Shown here piece by piece: positions 34,742 through 42,644 of a DNA stretch of 64,000 nt. The notes beneath the pieces were generated by a model, which ran no database searches, was not told the DNA's origin, and saw only the letters and a list, made by a program, of their open reading frames with translations. A program made the translations under genes and the position numbers. Position 1 is the first letter of the stretch, and the number at the start of each line of letters is the position of its first letter. The DNA comes from CAILZL01 sp049840395 (lineage in GTDB: Bacteria; Pseudomonadota; Gammaproteobacteria; Steroidobacterales; Steroidobacteraceae), in the NCBI GenBank assembly GCA_049840395.1, contig JASGLD010000001.1:620001-684000 (forward strand), in the 5' to 3' direction.

Positions 34742-37024
34742 TTAAAAAGGAATGTCGTCATCAAACTCGTCGGTTCTGTCTTCGATGACAGGATTCTGGT
34801 CAATGATGGGTCTAAATTCCTGCAGGGCCAACGGGGGATGCGCTGCGCGAAACGTGGTTCGAAACTCGCTTTGATCATTCAGTCGAATGAGAACGGGATT
34901 TTCGCAACTTGAAGCTTTTCCAAAGAAGACTGCATGTCGTTCTGGCAGTGAAGATAATGTGCTTGCGTAATCGCGCCCAATGTAATTAGCCAAGAATTCC
35001 TTTCCTGTTTCATCGAATGTCCGCATGGCAAACACTGTGTTGCATTGATTAAGGATTGTCTTTGTAACGTTAGCGGTACGCTGAGTTATTAATAAACACC
35101 CAAGCCCATACTTTCTCCCTTGTAGAATGGCACGAGCTGTTCCGCTGGTTGCATTCTTGTCACCTTCATTTACTACGGAGTTCCACTCCGGGATCAACGA
35201 GTGAGCCTCTTCATATACAAGGCAAACGCGGGCTGTCGGCGACATTTTGGTGGAAAGAACCGAAAGAGTTGATTCTGAAATTATTTGCGTAATTTCAACG
35301 GGCGTCACTGAGAATAGTCCGGCACGACTTCGCCACTCGTTACCTACTTTGTACTGGCTTGGTTCGCGTTGCTGTTTTGTTGCGACGAAGCTTGACGGGT
35401 TATATATCTTGAGCGGACGATTATTGTTATCGCTTAAAAAGTCAGAAATATCTGCGTAAATGGCATCGCGCAGATTGGGTAATGATCCGCCATGCTCCGG
35501 ATTGTTATCTAGCTCTTCACGATCTTTCTCAGAGGCTGCTTGTAGCTTCGCTAAGCAATGCTCTTCATAAGTGGAATCGTAAAAGTCATTCAATTCTTGT
35601 TCGTATTGATTCGTAAGGTCAAGACAAATGACCTTTATGCCTTCCGCCATGATTCGTTCAATCAATTCGATGGCTAGCATTGATTTTCCAATGCCAAGAA
35701 TTCCTAGAATAGCGGTGTTGTGTGTAACTAGATCGCTGATGCTCTTAATCTTTGCATGGAAGTTAGTCTCAGGAAAATGGCCAACCGAATTTATATTAAC
35801 TTGGTATTCGGATCGCTTTTCAAGATATACGGGAGTGTTCAGTGTAGGTAACCAATTGCATTGCGAGAACTTAGAAAAGGCGTCATTCCAAACGCCGATT
35901 TGCTGCGCTTGTCCTCGCAAATATCCATAAGTATTCTTTTGTTGAACAATTTCTTCTTTTGTTAGGCCACCTACTATCTGATAGAGCACCTTATTTTGCC
36001 CAACCTTAGTAGAGACTAGACGTCCCTCCTCAAGCTCTGAGTTTTGGACTATCTCAAAGTATAGTCGCTCTATTGTCGTGTCTGGGGCGACCAAGCCAAC
36101 TATGCTGGTTTGAGAATCTCTGGATAAGTTCTCAATACGGCAGATTTTATCGAGTATGTCGTCCTTAAGTTTATATACAGTCTCGTCTATAGGTGAGGCA
36201 TCGATAGCTGAGTTACTTACTGCTGATAGATTTTTTAGTTCCACCGCACGAATAAGGATGCCTTCTGCCCGACCTACAAAATCCAAGGCGGCGACAAGCT
36301 TTTTTGGGCCGTGCTTATCACTGATATAAAGTAGGTCATATTTATTAATATCTCCTTCATGCTGTTGGCGAAGCAGCACAATTCCTGGATCTTGGAAAGC
36401 AACTACTTCGCCAATAGCGCCGTCGAAAACGTTGTTCGTGAATGTGCGCTTTATTTTATTAAATCCGCCAACTGTAAAATTTCCAAGCGACCACCAAACA
36501 GTTGTTCCGGTAACCATGCCTATAACGACTGCCTCTATCCAAGACTCTGCGTGAAAGCAAAAAATTGAAAAAAGAACCAAGGGGGTATAGATGTACTCAG
36601 GCTGGCCGATTAGATCGAGTCCTATTCGGATTTTATTCGAAAGTTCTTTAGCCCACTCTGCATGCGAAGAATTTAGAGAAATGGTGAGGATGCCAAAGAA
36701 CCCGACGACGAGGCTCGGTGCCATTGCTAGAACAAATCCCCATTGTTGATTAGCCGACCAGATGGGCCATTTGTTGACAAGTAATAGTGATATTGCTGCC
36801 GGTATCGCGTACGAAATTGCATCTACTGGTTTTACGTAGAATGGGGTTGCTAGTTTTGAACCTATTAGCACTGAGAGTAGAGCTGAATATGCCCAAAAGC
36901 CCTTGTCACCCAAAGGCGGATATGGTGTGCCAAACAGGTAGTTGCATGCTATGAACACAACAATCAAGTCGATGCATAGTGATAAAAGGCGCTGTGGCTG
37001 GGTCAGTGCGAAATCTTTTTTCAT
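34742..37024 (-). CDS. membrane-anchored HerA/FtsK-like ATPase
   Basis: The 760-aa protein has five to six N-terminal hydrophobic segments (residues 10-175), a mixed middle domain (HAS-barrel-like, 190-400) and a C-terminal HerA-type ATPase. Walker A is GILGIGKSMLA, Walker B is RVCLVYEEAHSLIP with the HerA EEAH pattern, followed by CLLITQRTANV and ILNQCNTVFAMR. HerA proteins are hexameric translocases acting with NurA in end resection or, in bacteria, in several anti-phage systems with separate nuclease partners. No nuclease lies next to it. Its base composition is clearly more AT-rich than the flanks, so it was probably acquired. Function unknown. Confidence 0.8.
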   Translation of the reverse strand: MKKDFALTQPQRLLSLCIDLIVVFIACNYLFGTPYPPLGDKGFWAYSALLSVLIGSKLATPFYVKPVDAISYAIPAAISLLLVNKWPIWSANQQWGFVLAMAPSLVVGFFGILTISLNSSHAEWAKELSNKIRIGLDLIGQPEYIYTPLVLFSIFCFHAESWIEAVVIGMVTGTTVWWSLGNFTVGGFNKIKRTFTNNVFDGAIGEVVAFQDPGIVLLRQQHEGDINKYDLLYISDKHGPKKLVAALDFVGRAEGILIRAVELKNLSAVSNSAIDASPIDETVYKLKDDILDKICRIENLSRDSQTSIVGLVAPDTTIERLYFEIVQNSELEEGRLVSTKVGQNKVLYQIVGGLTKEEIVQQKNTYGYLRGQAQQIGVWNDAFSKFSQCNWLPTLNTPVYLEKRSEYQVNINSVGHFPETNFHAKIKSISDLVTHNTAILGILGIGKSMLAIELIERIMAEGIKVICLDLTNQYEQELNDFYDSTYEEHCLAKLQAASEKDREELDNNPEHGGSLPNLRDAIYADISDFLSDNNNRPLKIYNPSSFVATKQQREPSQYKVGNEWRSRAGLFSVTPVEITQIISESTLSVLSTKMSPTARVCLVYEEAHSLIPEWNSVVNEGDKNATSGTARAILQGRKYGLGCLLITQRTANVTKTILNQCNTVFAMRTFDETGKEFLANYIGRDYASTLSSLPERHAVFFGKASSCENPVLIRLNDQSEFRTTFRAAHPPLALQEFRPIIDQNPVIEDRTDEFDDDIPF

Positions 37025-37246
37025 ATGGTTTATCCGTAACCTCTCAGATACTTAATAGCCCGCTCCGCGGATGTCGCCGGGTCGGGGGATTGGGAGTATT
37101 TATCGAGCACACTGCGAGAGAGTGTAAAGCTACACTTTAACTATTTTTAAATCACCCGATCCACAGACTCGTCATTACGTTCTCGCGCTCCGCGCACCGC
37201 GGGCTCCGAGGAGCCCGCTGCACGACTCAGGGGATCGGGTCAATCA

Positions 37247-37531
37247 TCAACCCGCCTCAACCAGCGGCCGGATATAAACCGAATCCAAACGATTCACCGA
37301 CTCTCGAACGAGGGTCATGGCGATCTCTACGACATCCGGAAAATAGCCCTGTTGTTTTGGGTCGCTGTCATCGGCGTATTCAAGCGCCACATACAGACAT
37401 TGAAGTAAAGATTGCGCTTTTGAAAGCTGGGTGCGCTCGGCTTCAATCGCTTCGTGTAACGCTTGGTGACGGGAATTGTGAATAGAGTTTTTGGAAAGAC
37501 GCTGTTTCGAAGTAGAATTTCGCTTAGCCAT
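37247..37531 (-). CDS. hypothetical small protein
   Basis: The 94-aa protein begins with a basic, Ser-rich segment (AKRNSTSKQRLSKNSIHNSR) and continues with helices (LSKAQSLLQCLYVALEYADD, PDVVEIAMTLVRESVNRLD). The helical part resembles small proteins found near phage and plasmid genes, but I cannot name a family. GAGGT precedes the ATG. It is in the accessory segment, 220 bases upstream of the HerA-like gene on the same strand. Confidence 0.6.
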   Translation of the reverse strand: MAKRNSTSKQRLSKNSIHNSRHQALHEAIEAERTQLSKAQSLLQCLYVALEYADDSDPKQQGYFPDVVEIAMTLVRESVNRLDSVYIRPLVEAG

Positions 37532-37895
37532 GGTGACCTCGTTGATAGGTGACTTTGGTTAGGCGTTCGTCTCGGTGACAGCCGGGGCGGACGCCGCTTT
37601 TTGTGGGCTGTTCGTGCCGCGTGAATTCCCAAAATGCCTGGAGCAATCCGTGTCGGCGGCATGAGCTAATCCCCACACAATCATGCCAGATAACTGTATG
37701 GATAACCAGCTAAAAAGCTTAAGTGAATTCAATTCATCGGCGCGCAACTTCAGTTAAAACTTTTCTACTTCTTTATCTGCAAACTGAAAATCAACATCAC
37801 GCTCATCGGGTTGTGATGTTTGGGAGCGAATGACTACATAAATACCTACGGATCGACGGCCCGGTGATGCTGACCGCCGGGGTACACTCCATTCA

Positions 37896-38432
37896 CTACG
37901 TGCAACGACTAAACGCTAGTCTTAATGCCGTTCCAATTTCTCCATGTGTACTAATTGCAGGAATCTTCAAATGCTGCTCGTCTGCGATTCCTCTATTTGA
38001 ATATTCTTCAAGCCCCTCATAATGACTTGGCACAATCATGATTATTCCATCAGCCTGGGAGATACTGCAGCTTTTCATGTCCTTAAAAAGTGCACGACGT
38101 GAGCGATAACCATACTTCTTAACTTGTTGCTCAATGCATCTATTGTAGTGGTTACTTGATTCATCACGTATCTCCTCCGCCTGCTTGAGACTAAAGAAAC
38201 GAGTTTTGTCTAGGGCGGAAACAATTGCTTGGCCCAGTGCATCATCAAGGCTACTCACCGATATATCGACCGGCGCATACAATGGATCAGGCTGCCCCAT
38301 GCGATAGGCAGAGTATGTCCACACTGATATGAATTTACTACTTGACGTCGCTATCGCTTGTTTTTCTCTAATTGGATCGAGAACAGTCGGACTAAATAGC
38401 GACGTCACTTTTTTCCTAATTTTCTCTAGCAT
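37896..38432 (-). CDS. hypothetical protein, possibly of the CdiI immunity type
   Basis: The 178-aa protein has no signal or membrane segment. KFISVWTYSAYRMGQPDPLYAPVDI, then LDDALGQAIVSALDKTRFF recall contact-dependent inhibition immunity proteins of the DUF1436 type (an aromatic strand followed by LG.Ai..AL..SR), but the match is from memory of the pattern and not strong. An alternative is an unrelated stress protein. Downstream a palindrome tacctacggatcgacggccc separates it from the small-gene cluster. Confidence 0.5.
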   Translation of the reverse strand: MLEKIRKKVTSLFSPTVLDPIREKQAIATSSSKFISVWTYSAYRMGQPDPLYAPVDISVSSLDDALGQAIVSALDKTRFFSLKQAEEIRDESSNHYNRCIEQQVKKYGYRSRRALFKDMKSCSISQADGIIMIVPSHYEGLEEYSNRGIADEQHLKIPAISTHGEIGTALRLAFSRCT

Positions 38433-38444
38433 TGAACGATCCTA

Positions 38445-38580
38445 TTAGTCAGGCCTCCAAGAGTTATTATTAATATACACCGGCACACCCCGTACTGGGT
38501 TGCTCTTCAAACCACCGTCATAATTAACTGCCCGCTGAATTTGCTGAATCTGCACAGCAGGAGTTTCCGCACACGACAAC
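38445..38580 (-). pseudogene. remnant coding fragment cut by an inverted-repeat element
   Basis: An open frame of 135 codons (38445-38852) runs through the repeat at 38583-38725, so it is not a real gene as a whole. Its last 40 codons (ending NYDGGLKSNPVRGVPVYINN) lie outside the element and have protein-like composition. They probably are the end of a gene truncated by the insertion. Confidence 0.35.
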
Positions 38581-38582
38581 GG

Positions 38583-38725
38583 TGCTGGGCCGTCGGATCG
38601 GGGATTCAAGAAGAATAATCGAGAACTGACTTCGTCTACTTCACAAGATGCTTTCATCTCGCGGCACTTAAGCAACTGCAGTTGATATATATCAAATACC
38701 CCCGATCCCCCGGCCAGGCGATGTT
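38583..38725. repeat. ~145-bp inverted-repeat element, copy A
   Basis: Ends gctgggccgtcggatcgggg and cccgatcccccggccaggcg pair imperfectly around a conserved core (caagaagaataatcgagaac, ttcacaagatgctttc, gcggcacttaagcaactgca). The core is shared with copies at 39318, 43407 and 45172. Confidence 0.8.
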
Positions 38726-38897
38726 CTGTTCTCCCCGAAGGGAGCGAGACGATTGGGTAAGGCGAGAGGCATAGAACCGGAAGTACAAAGCAGTGCGGCG
38801 GCAGCGCTTGATCATCGAGCGCACATTGACCGACAATGTTCTGAGCGACCATTAAAATCGCAGCTTAGTCGCAAGCAGCACTCAGGGAGATAAAGAG

Positions 38898-39311
38898 ATG
38901 CCTACGCTCGAGCCCGTCGAATTAAAAGCATTCATCCCGGCAAAGGACTACCAACTTTCAATCCAATTTTACCAAGACCTCGGTTTTACCTTGTGCTGGG
39001 GAGGCGAAGGCGAGCTTGCCTACTTCCATTACGGCGACCATGGCAATCACGGCAAAGTCGGTTTCCTGCTGCAACGTTTCTACGTCAAAGAATTCGCAGA
39101 AAACCTCATGATGCATCTCATCGTCAAAGACCTCGATGCATGGTGGGCGAACGTGCAAGATAAAAATTTGGCGGAGAAATACGGCGTGAGAACGGAGCCG
39201 CCTGAGCTTCGGCCATGGGATATGACGGACTGTGTTATTTGCGATCCGTCGGGGGTTTTATGGCGGATCGCACAGGAAGATCAAGGAGAGGATTGGCGCG
39301 AACCGGCTTAG
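38898..39311 (+). CDS. VOC/glyoxalase-bleomycin resistance fold protein
   Basis: The 137-aa protein has two beta-alpha-beta-beta-beta halves: ELKAFIPAKDYQLSIQFYQDLGF and MMHLIVKDLDAWWANVQDKNLAEKYG, ending in MTDCVICDPSGVLWRIAQ. The acidic and His positions expected for metal binding are partly present. Such stand-alone proteins often bind bleomycin-type drugs or catalyse small isomerisations; the role here cannot be told. It is the only plus-strand gene among minus-strand cassettes. Confidence 0.85.
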   Translation: MPTLEPVELKAFIPAKDYQLSIQFYQDLGFTLCWGGEGELAYFHYGDHGNHGKVGFLLQRFYVKEFAENLMMHLIVKDLDAWWANVQDKNLAEKYGVRTEPPELRPWDMTDCVICDPSGVLWRIAQEDQGEDWREPA

Positions 39312-39317
39312 CAGTCG

Positions 39318-39461
39318 ACATCGCCGGGCCGGGGGAGGGGACTCAAGAAGAGTAATCGAGAACTGACTTCGCTTACTTCACAAGATGCTTTCGTCTCGCG
39401 GCACTTAAGCAACTGCAGTTGATATATATAAAATACCCCGATCCTCCGGCCCGGCGATGTT
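39318..39461. repeat. 144-bp inverted-repeat element, copy B
   Basis: ACATCGCCGGGCCGGGGGAG at the left end is complemented by CTCCGGCCCGGCGATGTT at the right. This is the copy with the best preserved termini. Confidence 0.85.
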
Positions 39462-39473
39462 CACGTAGCATGT

Positions 39474-39938
39474 TCATAGGAGCGTAAGCACTCCATCCTC
39501 TATCGAGAACGGAGCGTCATTGACCGCAGTGATCTTTCCGTCGAAAGACAAACAAAGTTTGTGTTCGGGGTCCCAGCGGGGATCGACATGAATGCTGGCA
39601 AAGAGGTCTGAGTGAACGTTAAGAATGGCTGCTCCGACTTCGGTCAGCACCTGGGACCTAGCTAGGCCAGAGGGAACCTTCCAAAATCGAAGCCAATCGT
39701 TGGTCTCGGCATGCTTGTAGTGCCCATATATCAAATCCCAAATTTGCGAACCGTGAGTCTCGGCGAATGCCGCAAGCCTAGCCGCTAGATTGACCATCGC
39801 TTCAGTCGGCAAGGTCTCAATGTCGCAGTAAAGCTCAACGGGTAAAATACCAATCTCCGTCTCGACGGAGTGTTCCCAAAGCCAGGTATCAAAGAGAGCT
39901 GGCCCGCGAGGTTGCTTGTGAAATTCAGAGAGCCGCAT
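39474..39938 (-). CDS. hypothetical cassette protein
   Basis: The 154-aa protein (RLSEFHKQPRGPALFDTWLWE at the start, SFDGKITAVNDAPFSIEDGV near the end) is intracellular. It resembles DUF6985-type proteins by its aromatic strands and W-L-R-F-W-K block, without certainty. It lies between the repeat copy B and an attC-like site starting at 39965. Confidence 0.6.
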   Translation of the reverse strand: MRLSEFHKQPRGPALFDTWLWEHSVETEIGILPVELYCDIETLPTEAMVNLAARLAAFAETHGSQIWDLIYGHYKHAETNDWLRFWKVPSGLARSQVLTEVGAAILNVHSDLFASIHVDPRWDPEHKLCLSFDGKITAVNDAPFSIEDGVLTLL

Positions 39939-39964
39939 AGTTTGAGTGAGCCACAGAATGAGAC

Positions 39965-40054
39965 GCCCAACGCTGCTGATAAGCCGACGCGAAAGAGCGT
40001 AGCGATTGAGCGGTCGAACGACCGGAGGGAGTGAACTTGATTGGCTGGTTAGGT
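39965..40054 (-). other. attC-like recombination site 1
   Basis: GCCCAAC (RYYYAAC) at 39965 and GTTAGGT (GTTRRRY) at 40048 bound a 90-bp imperfectly palindromic stretch. The next minus-strand gene ends 4 bases beyond, as expected for a cassette whose attC follows its stop. Confidence 0.6.
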
Positions 40055-40058
40055 GCCT

Positions 40059-40283
40059 TCATGACTTGGAGAGCGCAATAAACCATTTTTCAGGGTGCTT
40101 CGGGCATAACAGTTGTCCAGCCTCATCTTTCTTTCCTTCGCGGACAAGTTGAACAACTTTGTGAGCTTCCAGATGCCTTGGAATCTCAGGAAGTGATTCA
40201 TTACAACAAGCAGCCAGCACGACATCGCGCAGGCGATACCAATCAGTTGACGATAAATCCGTATCGTTGAAACCACTGCTCAT
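40059..40283 (-). CDS. small cassette protein
   Basis: The 74-aa protein (SSGFNDTDLSSTDWYRLRDV, then EIPRHLEAHKVVQLVREGKK) starts at the ATG at 40283 and ends inside the cassette formed by attC-like sites at 39965 and 40291. No signal or membrane segment. A DWYRLRDVVLAACCNESLP core is not a family I can name. Size and surroundings are typical of integron cassettes. Confidence 0.65.
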   Translation of the reverse strand: MSSGFNDTDLSSTDWYRLRDVVLAACCNESLPEIPRHLEAHKVVQLVREGKKDEAGQLLCPKHPEKWFIALSKS

Positions 40284-40290
40284 AGCGGGC

Positions 40291-40355
40291 ACCTAACGAA
40301 TTAACTAACGGGCGCGCCGTCTTTCGGCGCGTCTGCGTTAAGTGATTTGTTAGTG
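40291..40355 (-). other. attC-like recombination site 2
   Basis: ACCTAAC-GAATT-AACTAACG-GGCGCGCC...GGCGCG...GCGTTAAGT-GATTT-GTTAGTG reproduces the R''-L''-L'-R' layout of integron attC sites, including paired L boxes. 65 bp. It is the clearest of the set. Confidence 0.75.
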
Positions 40356-40358
40356 CTC

Positions 40359-40548
40359 TTAGCTTTCATCAGTTTGAACCTCAATTTCAAGCTCGTCGTT
40401 TCTTCCGAGCTTCAATACGTAAGCGAACTTGCCAGAACCCAACAGAGGACAACGGTGCCGGGCCGTCGGATCGTAGGTGTCCTTGCGCGGACCGACGGCC
40501 CGGCACCGCTCACCCTGTGTCGGAGCGATTTGCGGGCTGCAGCCATCA
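40359..40548 (-). other. truncated coding fragment and 16-bp perfect inverted repeat
   Basis: A short minus-strand reading stretch (40359-40440, ending LEIEVQTDES) looks like the end of a gene. It is followed by GGTGCCGGGCCGTCGG (40454-40469) and its exact complement (40492-40507), a shortened relative of the 145-bp element. The fragment was probably truncated by that insertion. Confidence 0.45.
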
Positions 40549-40980
40549 CTACTCAATGTAGAGATGAGCAAGTAAATGACGCTTTTCCTTATCTGCAAGT
40601 ACGTCGATGGATCCCCCGTTAGGTGCATCCTTGGGCTTACCTAGATAGTGCCACGCCACTTCGAAATTTGGCCCCTTGTTTTCAGACATGGGGTGGTCAT
40701 GGGCATGCTTGTAGTAGGGAGTTTCCTCCAATGTATATGGCTCACTCACCAGCAATTTTGGGAAATCAGAAGGATCTATCTCGAACGCACAAGTTACCAA
40801 TGTGTCTGTAAAGCCCAGTGACGCACAGTCAGCAGATGAGACCGACCATGGCACAGTATTCAGGTCAAAAAGATATCCGACTCCCATTCGCTCTTGCCAC
40901 CAAGAAAATGTGAGGCCCAGTGCGAACAGTGTAAGTGTGGCGCCTAGCCAAAGCTTCCATCTCTTAAGCTGCTGTAGCAT
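40549..40980 (-). CDS. hypothetical membrane-anchored cassette protein
   Basis: The 143-aa protein has one N-terminal membrane helix (LWLGATLTLFALGLTFSWW) with the remainder outside the cytoplasm. The exported part includes CASLGFTDTLVTCAFEIDPS with two Cys that could form a disulfide, and HLLAHLYIE at the end. No family recognised. It follows attC-like site 3 on the minus strand. Confidence 0.65.
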   Translation of the reverse strand: MLQQLKRWKLWLGATLTLFALGLTFSWWQERMGVGYLFDLNTVPWSVSSADCASLGFTDTLVTCAFEIDPSDFPKLLVSEPYTLEETPYYKHAHDHPMSENKGPNFEVAWHYLGKPKDAPNGGSIDVLADKEKRHLLAHLYIE

Positions 40981-40992
40981 TTGTCTCTAGTT

Positions 40993-41060
40993 GCCTAACG
41001 CCGTGTATTAGACGACAAGTCGCGAGTCTGCGCCGGGCCGTCTCGAAGCGCTGGTTAGGT
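40993..41060 (-). other. attC-like recombination site 3
   Basis: GCCTAAC and GTTAGGT bound 68 bp; the TAA stop of the upstream cassette gene lies within GTTAGG, a usual arrangement in cassettes. Confidence 0.7.
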
Positions 41061-41384
41061 TGCTTTTGGTTGCGCATTAAAGAAGTGTACGAGATCAGCA
41101 GCGGTCTTGACCTTGCCATATAGCGGGTTCGCTTCCATCTTATCCATCGAGCGAGCTGTCCGTTGCGCAATCTCGGAGGCAATATCCATATCGAGATCTT
41201 CGCTGTCTATTGGCAAATCCTGGCCAAAGACATCCGATGCTCGGATTGGGATCTGATACTTCGATCCTAAGTGCTCTTGTAGTTGCTCATAAACCGCGCG
41301 CACGACCCAGGTATCAACCGAGCGCTCATCGAATGAGCGAGCGAACTCACAAATGGACTCACCTTTTCTAGAAGCTGCAAGCAC
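41055..41384 (-). CDS. cassette protein, possibly acyl-carrier-like, N-terminus perhaps truncated
   Basis: The 109-aa protein (FDERSVDTWVVRAVYEQLQE, DLPIDSEDLDMDIASEIAQR, TAADLVHFFNAQP) has the helix pattern of acyl-carrier-like or DUF1493-type proteins, but there is no DSL phosphopantetheine motif. It ends within attC-like site 3. Its start lies 5 bases from a fragment of the inverted-repeat family (cgcgacccggcgatgctc), so the beginning of the gene may have been lost. Confidence 0.55.
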   Translation of the reverse strand: MLAASRKGESICEFARSFDERSVDTWVVRAVYEQLQEHLGSKYQIPIRASDVFGQDLPIDSEDLDMDIASEIAQRTARSMDKMEANPLYGKVKTAADLVHFFNAQPKAT

Positions 41385-41424
41385 GAACCCGCGACCCGGC
41401 GATGCTCATCCAAAACGCATTGCT

Positions 41425-41910
41425 CTACTCGCCGTACTCAAATGAGTGCAGAGCATGAAGCGCGCTAACCACGTGCGGCCCCCAATGAAGTCGAAACATT
41501 TCACGCCAACTGTACACAGCGGCCTCGACATGCCCAGCATCAAACAACCAGAGGCCTGACGAGATGTCCGCGTAGATGTCTTGGAAGTCGTCGAACAGAT
41601 CGCCACAACCTGGCTCCGTATCTGTATCGGGCAAGGCGGGTTCGCACAGAACCCAATAATACTGAAAAGGCAAAGCTGATAAATTCTGTGCTACCACTTG
41701 GCGCTGAACGTCAGTTGTACGAGGAGCCTCAGGAGACCGTTTGAATTCGACTTCCGGTAGGTAGAGCGCTGAGTTGTAAACAGAAGATAGATGACGAAGC
41801 GCTTCGACCTTGAATTGCTTCGGAGCTGCGCCATCGTGGTCCGTTTTGCACCACTTTACGAATTGTCGCGCATGCTTCTCAAACTGAGCTATTGCATCTG
41901 ATTGAGTCAT
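41425..41910 (-). CDS. DUF5063 domain protein
   Basis: The 161-aa protein matches DUF5063 in YYWVLCEPALPD, CGDLFDDFQDIYADISSGLWLFD, and AVYSWREMFRLHWGPHVVSALHALH. No function is established for the family. It starts at ATG 41910 (an in-frame ATG at 41925 is the alternative). It lies within the minus-strand cassette cluster but I do not see a clear attC at its 3' end, only a shortened repeat. Confidence 0.75.
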   Translation of the reverse strand: MTQSDAIAQFEKHARQFVKWCKTDHDGAAPKQFKVEALRHLSSVYNSALYLPEVEFKRSPEAPRTTDVQRQVVAQNLSALPFQYYWVLCEPALPDTDTEPGCGDLFDDFQDIYADISSGLWLFDAGHVEAAVYSWREMFRLHWGPHVVSALHALHSFEYGE

Positions 41911-41982
41911 GATGCGTTCGAACAAGTAACGAACGGACGTGGGTGTCCGGGCATGTTTATTACTGAGGACACTCGACGACTC

Positions 41983-42474
41983 CTAGAACAGGAATTCCTG
42001 TACGGCTAATGATGCGACAATTCGTCCGTTTACAGTCGCTGGCTCAAATCGCCATTGCTTCATGCTTTCGAGCGCCGCCGCAGTAAGCGCGGGCGAGGAA
42101 GTCTCGAGCACGACCTGATCACTTGCAACGCCGCTAGTCGTAATGATGTAGCCGATTACAACCTTACCTGACTTAGGCATACCGTCAGCATCCAATTGCC
42201 GACCCGGCAAACTGCCCGCAAGAACTTTAGCTCTATTCATAATCGAATCGTTAAGAACGTCGGCAAAGATGTACTTGCACCCATAGGCTTTCTTAAGCGC
42301 TTGGTCCATTTGACTCGTTTCCGCCGTGGCACGATTGAATATCGTGCGCGCCAGCATCGACTCGGTGGATTCCTTTTTCGCACCGGACTTGCTGGGCGAC
42401 TCACAGGCAGCATTAGCCGAAATACAGCAGGATAGTGCGGCAATTCCAGCAAAGACTCGTATCATGATTTTCAT
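41983..42474 (-). CDS. secreted TonB C-terminal-domain-like protein
   Basis: The 163-aa protein has a signal peptide (IMIRVFAGIAALSCCISANA) and ends in VVIGYIITTSGVASDQVVLE and LESMKQWRFEPATVNGRIVA, the pattern of TonB C-terminal domains in stand-alone 'energy transducer' proteins. It lacks the Pro-rich spacer and N-terminal helix of true TonB, so coupling to ExbBD is unlikely. It begins just before attC-like site 4. Confidence 0.75.
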   Translation of the reverse strand: MKIMIRVFAGIAALSCCISANAACESPSKSGAKKESTESMLARTIFNRATAETSQMDQALKKAYGCKYIFADVLNDSIMNRAKVLAGSLPGRQLDADGMPKSGKVVIGYIITTSGVASDQVVLETSSPALTAAALESMKQWRFEPATVNGRIVASLAVQEFLF

Positions 42475-42482
42475 GCAAATAG

Positions 42483-42644
42483 GCCTAACGTTCCCAGTAA
42501 GCTGAACAGTGTCAGGTCGTCGATCCGTATGTATGTATTTTAATGGCGAGGGTGAAGTACACCACATAAATACCTACGGATCGACGGCCCGGCATCGTTT
42601 CCCGCGGCATCATTTCCCGAATCGCCTCCAATTGCTTGTTAAGC
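42483..42644 (-). other. attC-like recombination site 4 with inserted palindrome
   Basis: GCCTAAC and GTTAAGC bound 162 bp. Within are ggtcgtcgatccgtatgtatgtatttta and its near-complement taaatacctacggatcgacggcccgg (42567 on), a palindrome also present at 37836-37870. The stop codon of the upstream cassette gene lies in GTTAAGC. Confidence 0.65.

Noticed and set aside
37558..37564. GTTAGGC as an attC end with a 62-codon TTG-start cassette (37559-37747)
   Set aside because: No RYYYAAC partner at a suitable distance and the ORF lacks a credible start; only the single half-site is present.
38445..38852. 135-codon ORF as a whole gene
   Set aside because: It runs straight through an inverted-repeat element that is present elsewhere as non-coding sequence; only the last 40 codons look protein-like.
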